Assembly: GCA_009668975.1 (NCBI GenBank)
Contig: SBEG01000026.1
Coordinates: forward strand, 1 to 59,013
Source of the DNA: Deltaproteobacteria bacterium
GTDB taxonomy: Bacteria > Desulfobacterota > Desulfuromonadia > Geobacterales > Geobacteraceae
Length of the DNA stretch: 59,013 nt
Reading direction: 5' to 3'
The stretch's first letter is position 1. Every line of letters starts with the position of its first letter. Under the pieces are notes generated by a model that saw only the letters and a program-made list of their open reading frames with translations, had not been told where the DNA came from and ran no database searches. Shown one piece after another: positions 54,989-59,013 of this stretch. The translations under genes were made by a program, and so were the position numbers.

Positions 54989-55817
54989 GTTACCCGGGAA
55001 CAGGCAATTGACGGATTCTGAGGGAAAGCCTCTCTTTACCCTGCGGGACATCAATTTACTCCAGAAGGGTGAAAAGGAACAACTCTACGGGAAGATTATC
55101 CCTGGTCGCCTATTTACCATGTTCAATATTTCTCCCGAAACTTTCCGGGGGAGTGATGGTGAGCGAAAGGTCCATTTCATAGCACCCACTGGTCTTGGCC
55201 TTTGTCGTATCGAGGTAAGACTTGAGCCGCAGGAACGAGATGCCATTTTCTTTCTTGAGATAGCCGATACGCAGTATCATCAGATGGAACTGGCCTTCTG
55301 CATCATTAATGATCCTGCCTCACCCCGTTTTAATGTCGATCTGGATGAGAATGGCCTTAACAACTGCTTTACTTCACTTGGGCGAAACATCCCGGAAGAA
55401 ATCAGGTCCATGGAGGCGGGGCTTTATCCGAACCAGACTCATCACGGTCTTCGGATGTTTTCCGATTTCCTGCCTCTTTTTGAAAGATTTGTCGATTCGC
55501 TGGGCATGGAGATTATCGTTGCAGAACCGCTTACGTACGATAACGCCATCCGCTATGAGAAATACGGCTTCGACTATATTACCGGCAAACGACTGATGCT
55601 TGAAATTAATGAAGGTTTCCGAAAAGGAAATATCTACCAGCGCAGACTCGATGGCTCGTCCCCCTTTCGATGCCCCGGTTTTGAAGCGACCGTCCACGGG
55701 AGGAGTTGGGCAATTCATGACGGCATTCTCGAAAAACCCTGGGACGACATCAGGATTTACCTGCAGATAGGGCATAAGGCGGAGGTCAATACCTTCCCTG
55801 AAAGAAGAGAAGCGTAG
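54981..55817 (+). CDS. Unknown protein with GNAT-like C-terminal motif (278 aa)
   Basis: No family is recognised with certainty. Residues about 154-200 (HHGLRMFSDFLPLFERFV, then EIIVAEPLTYDNAIRYEKYGFDYI) resemble the acetyl-CoA-binding helix and the 'NxxAxRxYEKxGF' motif of GNAT acetyltransferases, though the usual RGxGxG/A loop is reduced. The N-terminal half has no visible motif. ATG 54981 overlaps the acuC stop, so the two proteins are made together. An acetyltransferase partner for the AcuC deacetylase is an attractive inference but unproven. Confidence 0.75.
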   Translation: MAKLPGNRQLTDSEGKPLFTLRDINLLQKGEKEQLYGKIIPGRLFTMFNISPETFRGSDGERKVHFIAPTGLGLCRIEVRLEPQERDAIFFLEIADTQYHQMELAFCIINDPASPRFNVDLDENGLNNCFTSLGRNIPEEIRSMEAGLYPNQTHHGLRMFSDFLPLFERFVDSLGMEIIVAEPLTYDNAIRYEKYGFDYITGKRLMLEINEGFRKGNIYQRRLDGSSPFRCPGFEATVHGRSWAIHDGILEKPWDDIRIYLQIGHKAEVNTFPERREA

Positions 55818-55903
55818 CGGCACCGAGAGTATCGTGTCGAAATTGCTAGAATTTCAAACGAGTTATGGCATGGCGAAGGAAACTGTGTGAAGGAGGTAGT
55901 AAG

Positions 55904-56008
55904 ATGTTTGGTTTCAGCGTCGCCGACTGGATTTTTATCGGACTTGTTATGGGGATAACCCTGCTGTGCATTGCCCTCAGTGGCATGAATAAACGGAAAA
56001 ATCAGTAG
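55904..56008 (+). CDS. Single-helix membrane peptide (34 aa)
   Basis: A tiny open frame preceded by an excellent ribosome-binding site (AAGGAGG, seven bases before ATG). The peptide has one transmembrane helix (about residues 8-27, DWIFIGLVMGITLLCIALSG) and a basic tail NKRKN, which predicts a cytoplasmic C-terminus. It vaguely recalls small accessory proteins of transporters, but no symporter is adjacent. The next gene, an MlaF-like ATPase, starts 19 bases later. Confidence 0.7.
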   Translation: MFGFSVADWIFIGLVMGITLLCIALSGMNKRKNQ

Positions 56009-56027
56009 TTTCTCTGTTTGGGTTGCA

Positions 56028-56966
56028 ATGGATTATGATCCGAGCGGAGAGAAATGGCAATTATTTGCAGCTGTGGAGAATGAAACCTTGATATTATTGA
56101 AATCGATAAAAGAGAGTGCCCGGAAGAGTGAAGGGGTCTTTCAAAAGATTGCCCATGGTCTTGTCGGAAATGTTTTTAACGACGAGGGATGTGACTGTTC
56201 CATCGACCTTCGCGATACGCGGGCGGTGGGGATCCGTATCGCCAGGCTGAACAAATCTTTCGGCGACAATCATGTTCTGAAGGATGTTGACCTGGAAATA
56301 CGTGCGGGCGAAACATTTTCCATTATCGGCCCTTCCGGCACCGGGAAAAGTGTCCTCCTCAAACTGATCGTAAAGCTTGAAGTGCCGGACAGTGGGGAAA
56401 TTTTCATCGACGAGATCCCGGTTTTCGGTGGGTCGGTGAAAACCGAAGAGCGTGATTACCGATACAGCATGGTCTTCCAGTCATCTGCCCTGTTTAACTC
56501 CTTGACCGTTGGCGAAAACGTCGGACTCTGGCTCAGGGAGAAGCGGGTTTGCAAGGAAACACGAATTCGCGAGATTATTCGTGAAAAACTTGCCATGGTC
56601 GGACTCCAGGACACGGAAAAGCTCAAGACATCCGAACTGTCCGGCGGAATGAAGAAAAGGGTGGCCATCGCTCGCTCCCTTGCCATGAACCCGGACCTGA
56701 TCCTGTATGATGAACCGACAGCGGAACTGGACCCGATAAATTCCGATGACCTGGCAAACACCATTATCAAGGTAAAGGAGACAACGCATAACACGACGGT
56801 CATCGTCACCCATGACCTGAATTTTGCGCTGTATGTCTCTGACCGGATCGGTATGCTCCACGAGGGACGTATCATTGAAACAGGAACGCCGGCTGAAATC
56901 AAAGCCAGCACCAATCCCGTGGTGAGAAGCTTCATTTACACGACAACCAAAGGAATCAAGGGGTAA
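56028..56966 (+). CDS. MlaF-like ABC transporter ATP-binding protein with N-terminal extension
   Basis: The ATPase core begins near residue 67 (VGIRIARLNKSFGD) and has Walker A GPSGTGKS (101-108), a Q-loop in MVFQSSALFNSLTV, signature LSGGMKKR, and Walker B LILYDEPTAELDP. The GMKKRVAIARSLAMNP pattern is that of the MlaF/Ttg2A group, which powers phospholipid or hydrophobe transport with MlaE and MlaD. Those partners are absent here. The first ~65 residues are an unusual extension with a CDC motif. The start codon lacks a clear ribosome-binding site, so it may depend on coupling. Confidence 0.88.
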   Translation: MDYDPSGEKWQLFAAVENETLILLKSIKESARKSEGVFQKIAHGLVGNVFNDEGCDCSIDLRDTRAVGIRIARLNKSFGDNHVLKDVDLEIRAGETFSIIGPSGTGKSVLLKLIVKLEVPDSGEIFIDEIPVFGGSVKTEERDYRYSMVFQSSALFNSLTVGENVGLWLREKRVCKETRIREIIREKLAMVGLQDTEKLKTSELSGGMKKRVAIARSLAMNPDLILYDEPTAELDPINSDDLANTIIKVKETTHNTTVIVTHDLNFALYVSDRIGMLHEGRIIETGTPAEIKASTNPVVRSFIYTTTKGIKG

Positions 56967-57002
56967 GACAGCATGTCGTGTCCTGGAGCGGCAATTCATA
57001 AC

Positions 57003-57069
57003 CGGCAGGAAATGATCGAGCAAAAAAAGATGGACATGGTTGTTTTTTTGCTCCATCATTGTTGCCTGC
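57003..57069. repeat. Long interrupted inverted repeat between the ATPase and receiver genes
   Basis: GGCAGG, AATGAT, GAGC and A7 (57003-57027) pair in order with T7, GCTC, ATCATT and CCTGCC (57042-57069), a stem of about 24 pairs with small internal loops and a 14-base loop. It is not followed by a U-run, so it is not a standard terminator. It may act in RNA processing or stability. Confidence 0.7.
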
Positions 57070-57109
57070 CTGTGACTGCGGATGAATCGCTCGACAGTAT
57101 GAGGAGACT

Positions 57110-57490
57110 ATGGGCAAGATACTCATAATTGACGATGATGAATCCTTTCTTCTCCTTCTGAGTTCCTATATTGAGCACTACTATCCGCGTCTGGATGTAC
57201 AGACCTGCAAAAATCCTCTGCAGGGACTGAAGTCAATGAGGGAAGATCTCGACCTCATGATCATAGACCTGGAGATGCCGCATCTGGACGGTTCCAAACT
57301 TTTGAAGTATGCAGCGGAAAAGGGCATAAATAAAAACAGGATCATCCTGCTTTCCAGTCATGATGCCGATTATCTTCACAATCATTTCCCAATGGGAACC
57401 TGTCTCGCGGTGCTGAATAAGTTCGAAGCAGGGCAGAAAGCTGTTCTCGACATGATCTTCAGTTCTCTTGAGAAAAAGGCGACGAACTGA
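57110..57490 (+). CDS. Stand-alone response-regulator receiver protein
   Basis: A 126-residue CheY-like domain with the acidic pocket D8-D9, phosphoacceptor D53 (IIDLEMPHLDG), switch serine (ILLSSHDAD) and conserved lysine K104 (LNKFEAGQ). There is no output domain, so it must act by protein contact or in a phosphorelay. No kinase is adjacent. It follows the MlaF-like gene across the long hairpin. Confidence 0.92.
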   Translation: MGKILIIDDDESFLLLLSSYIEHYYPRLDVQTCKNPLQGLKSMREDLDLMIIDLEMPHLDGSKLLKYAAEKGINKNRIILLSSHDADYLHNHFPMGTCLAVLNKFEAGQKAVLDMIFSSLEKKATN

Positions 57491-57529
57491 CCGATACCCT
57501 TGGCGCACTTCCCTCTCTCCGGATACCTC

Positions 57530-59013
57530 ATGGAAGTAATTACTACGCATGTAAACGCCGATTTTGATTGCCTCGGGGCGATGGTAGCCGCAAAAAAACT
57601 CTATCCCGATGCCACCATGGTGTTCTCCGGTTCTCAGGAAAAGAGCATGCGCGACTTTTTCCTGAAGTCCACCGGCTACGCCCTTGATTTCAAAAAAGCC
57701 AAAGACATTGATCTTTCGAAAATTTCCCTTCTTATTCTCGTTGACTGTCAACACTCCTCCCGTATCGGCAGGTTTTCCGAGGTTGTTACCCGACCGGGAG
57801 TCGAGTTTCACATCTACGATCATCACCCGGAAACCCATGGCGACATCCGACCCTCTGCAGGCGAGATACGCGAATGTGGTTCCTCCACCACCATCCTGAG
57901 CAAAATTCTCATGGAAAAACGGATTTCCGTGACTCCGACCGAGGCGACCCTCATGATGCTCGGCATCTATGAGGACACGGGTAACCTGACCTTTCCGTCC
58001 ACTACGGTGGATGATTACCGAGCAGCTGCATGGCTTCTCGAGCAGGGAGCCAGTCTCAATACCGTTAGTGACTTCATTACCCAGGAACTGACCGCAGAAC
58101 AGATATCCCTTTTAAACGACCTTCTCAAATCACTCAAAACTACCACCATTAATGGCGTAGACATATCATTCGCCCAGGCTTCCGTTGACTATTATATCGG
58201 TGATATTGCGATCCTGTCCCACATGATCCGGGATATGGAAAACCTTGATGCCTTGTTTCTTGTTGTCGACATGGGAAAAAGAGTGTACCTCGTTGCCCGG
58301 AGCCGACTCCCCGAGGTCGACGTGGGAGCCGTTCTCCGTGAGTTCGGCGGCGGCGGCCACCCCCATGCGGCATCGGCGACGGTGAAAGACCTGACGGTTA
58401 TTCAGGTCATGTCACAACTGGAGGAGCGCCTTCGTATTCAAGTAAACCCCAAACGCTCTGCTGCCGATATCATGTCCTCACCGGTCAAAACCGTACCGGC
58501 AACGGCAACCATTGCCGAAGCACGCGAACTCCTCACCCGTTATAACGTCAATGCCATGCCGGTTCTGTCCGGGGAAGAGATGCTTGGCATCATCTCAAGA
58601 CGTATCGTAGAAAAATCCCTTTACCATAACCTGGGCAATTTGCCGGTAACAGCATACATGCATACGGAATTTCTCCGGGCAGACCCTCAAACTCCCTTGA
58701 CGGACATACAGGATTATATTGTCGGCCTCGAACGGCGCCTGGTTCCAGTCTTCAAGGACAATACTCTCATCGGGGTTATAACACGGACAGATCTTCTCCG
58801 GGTCATGTATGCGGGGGTGCATAACCGGTCACAAGGTGTCTACGATATCGCACGCGAGGACATTCCGGTCCGGAAGCGCCAGATGGAAACCGTCCTGCAG
58901 AAGCGACTTTCGGACCGTGTCTATGCCAAACTGAGAGAATTGGGCGAAACAGGTGACCTGCTGGACCTGCCTGTGTACGTTGTCGGCGGTTTTGGGCGTG
59001 ACCTTCTTCTGGG
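57530..59013 (+). CDS. DHH-CBS-nucleotidyltransferase fusion (tRNA/poly(A) family), cut by window end
   Basis: The frame is open through the last base, so the gene is partial. It begins with a DHH/DHHA1 phosphoesterase domain (about 1-300; THVNADFDCLGAM, VDCQHSSRIG, YDHHPETHGD, GGGGHPHAASATV), then two CBS repeats (about 308-430; ADIMSSPVKTVP, ITRTDLLRVM), and then the start of a class II nucleotidyltransferase (VYVVGGFGRDLLLG from about residue 481). This layout is known for CCA- or A-adding enzymes in this lineage. ATG 57530 begins MEVITTHVNADFD directly at the DHH motif; its ribosome-binding site is weak. Confidence 0.9.
   Translation, partial: MEVITTHVNADFDCLGAMVAAKKLYPDATMVFSGSQEKSMRDFFLKSTGYALDFKKAKDIDLSKISLLILVDCQHSSRIGRFSEVVTRPGVEFHIYDHHPETHGDIRPSAGEIRECGSSTTILSKILMEKRISVTPTEATLMMLGIYEDTGNLTFPSTTVDDYRAAAWLLEQGASLNTVSDFITQELTAEQISLLNDLLKSLKTTTINGVDISFAQASVDYYIGDIAILSHMIRDMENLDALFLVVDMGKRVYLVARSRLPEVDVGAVLREFGGGGHPHAASATVKDLTVIQVMSQLEERLRIQVNPKRSAADIMSSPVKTVPATATIAEARELLTRYNVNAMPVLSGEEMLGIISRRIVEKSLYHNLGNLPVTAYMHTEFLRADPQTPLTDIQDYIVGLERRLVPVFKDNTLIGVITRTDLLRVMYAGVHNRSQGVYDIAREDIPVRKRQMETVLQKRLSDRVYAKLRELGETGDLLDLPVYVVGGFGRDLLL

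Noticed and set aside
1..59013. CRISPR array, prophage, transposase or integrase genes, rRNA operon
   Set aside because: No spaced direct-repeat array, phage structural gene, transposase motif or rRNA sequence was found on either strand.

Overview
The window reads as ordinary chromosome of a delta-proteobacterium of the Geobacter group (Desulfuromonadia). The evidence is a NuoH-N block with MrpD-type antiporter subunits, a PurS-like extension on a long PurL, a single-chain pyruvate carboxylase, sigma-54 signalling, GEMM-type and fluoride riboswitches, a DHH/CBS/nucleotidyltransferase fusion beside a separate PcnB-like enzyme, and moderately high GC. The assignment is an inference from gene content; no rRNA or marker comparison was possible.

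Layout. (1) 1-9028: membrane arm of a respiratory complex I, nuoH-I-J-K, two MrpD/NuoL-like antiporter subunits separated by an 85-aa membrane protein, then nuoM and nuoN. The peripheral-arm genes would lie left of the window. (2) 9079-13799: HMCES/YedK-type DNA-protein crosslink protein, a DUF6178-like protein, a 61-aa cysteine protein, DUF445 and YgjP-type genes. (3) 14083-22414: pcnB, ychF, a candidate structured RNA, a YfcE-type phosphodiesterase, an NtrC-type regulator, the nfeD-slipin pair and a periplasmic parvulin. (4) 22816-26265: pyruvate carboxylase. (5) 26608-28175: two minus-strand riboswitch-controlled genes (a fibronectin-III lipoprotein behind a GEMM-like aptamer, a universal stress protein behind a fluoride aptamer) and tRNA-Leu(GAG). 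(6) 28322-31817: gap-pgk-tpiA-secG. (7) 32197-46306: nucleotide biosynthesis (purB, purL, purQ, purF, pyrE, purN, purM, pyrK, pyrD) mixed with a metallo-hydrolase, an MscS channel, a YkgJ protein and rimI. (8) 46408-53583: L,D-transpeptidase, YyaL-type thioredoxin-domain protein, murJ, mazG, and amt behind a sigma-54 promoter. (9) 53846-59013: AcuC-type deacetylase overlapping a GNAT-like protein, a 34-aa membrane peptide, an MlaF-like ATPase, a lone receiver protein and a tRNA nucleotidyltransferase cut by the window edge.

Across the left half runs a non-coding ~167-bp element with terminal inverted repeats: one full copy (11231-11397), one cut by the window edge (1-147), one diverged inverted copy (26444-26577) and a short footprint forming the nuoN stop codon (9025-9048). 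The strongest leads are the fluoride riboswitch on a Usp gene, the GEMM-like aptamer with altered ligand-contact bases, the candidate RNA downstream of ychF, the four-antiporter complex I arm, and the AcuC/GNAT-like gene pair. I found no CRISPR array, prophage or transposase gene. All family calls come from reading motifs; no database search was run.
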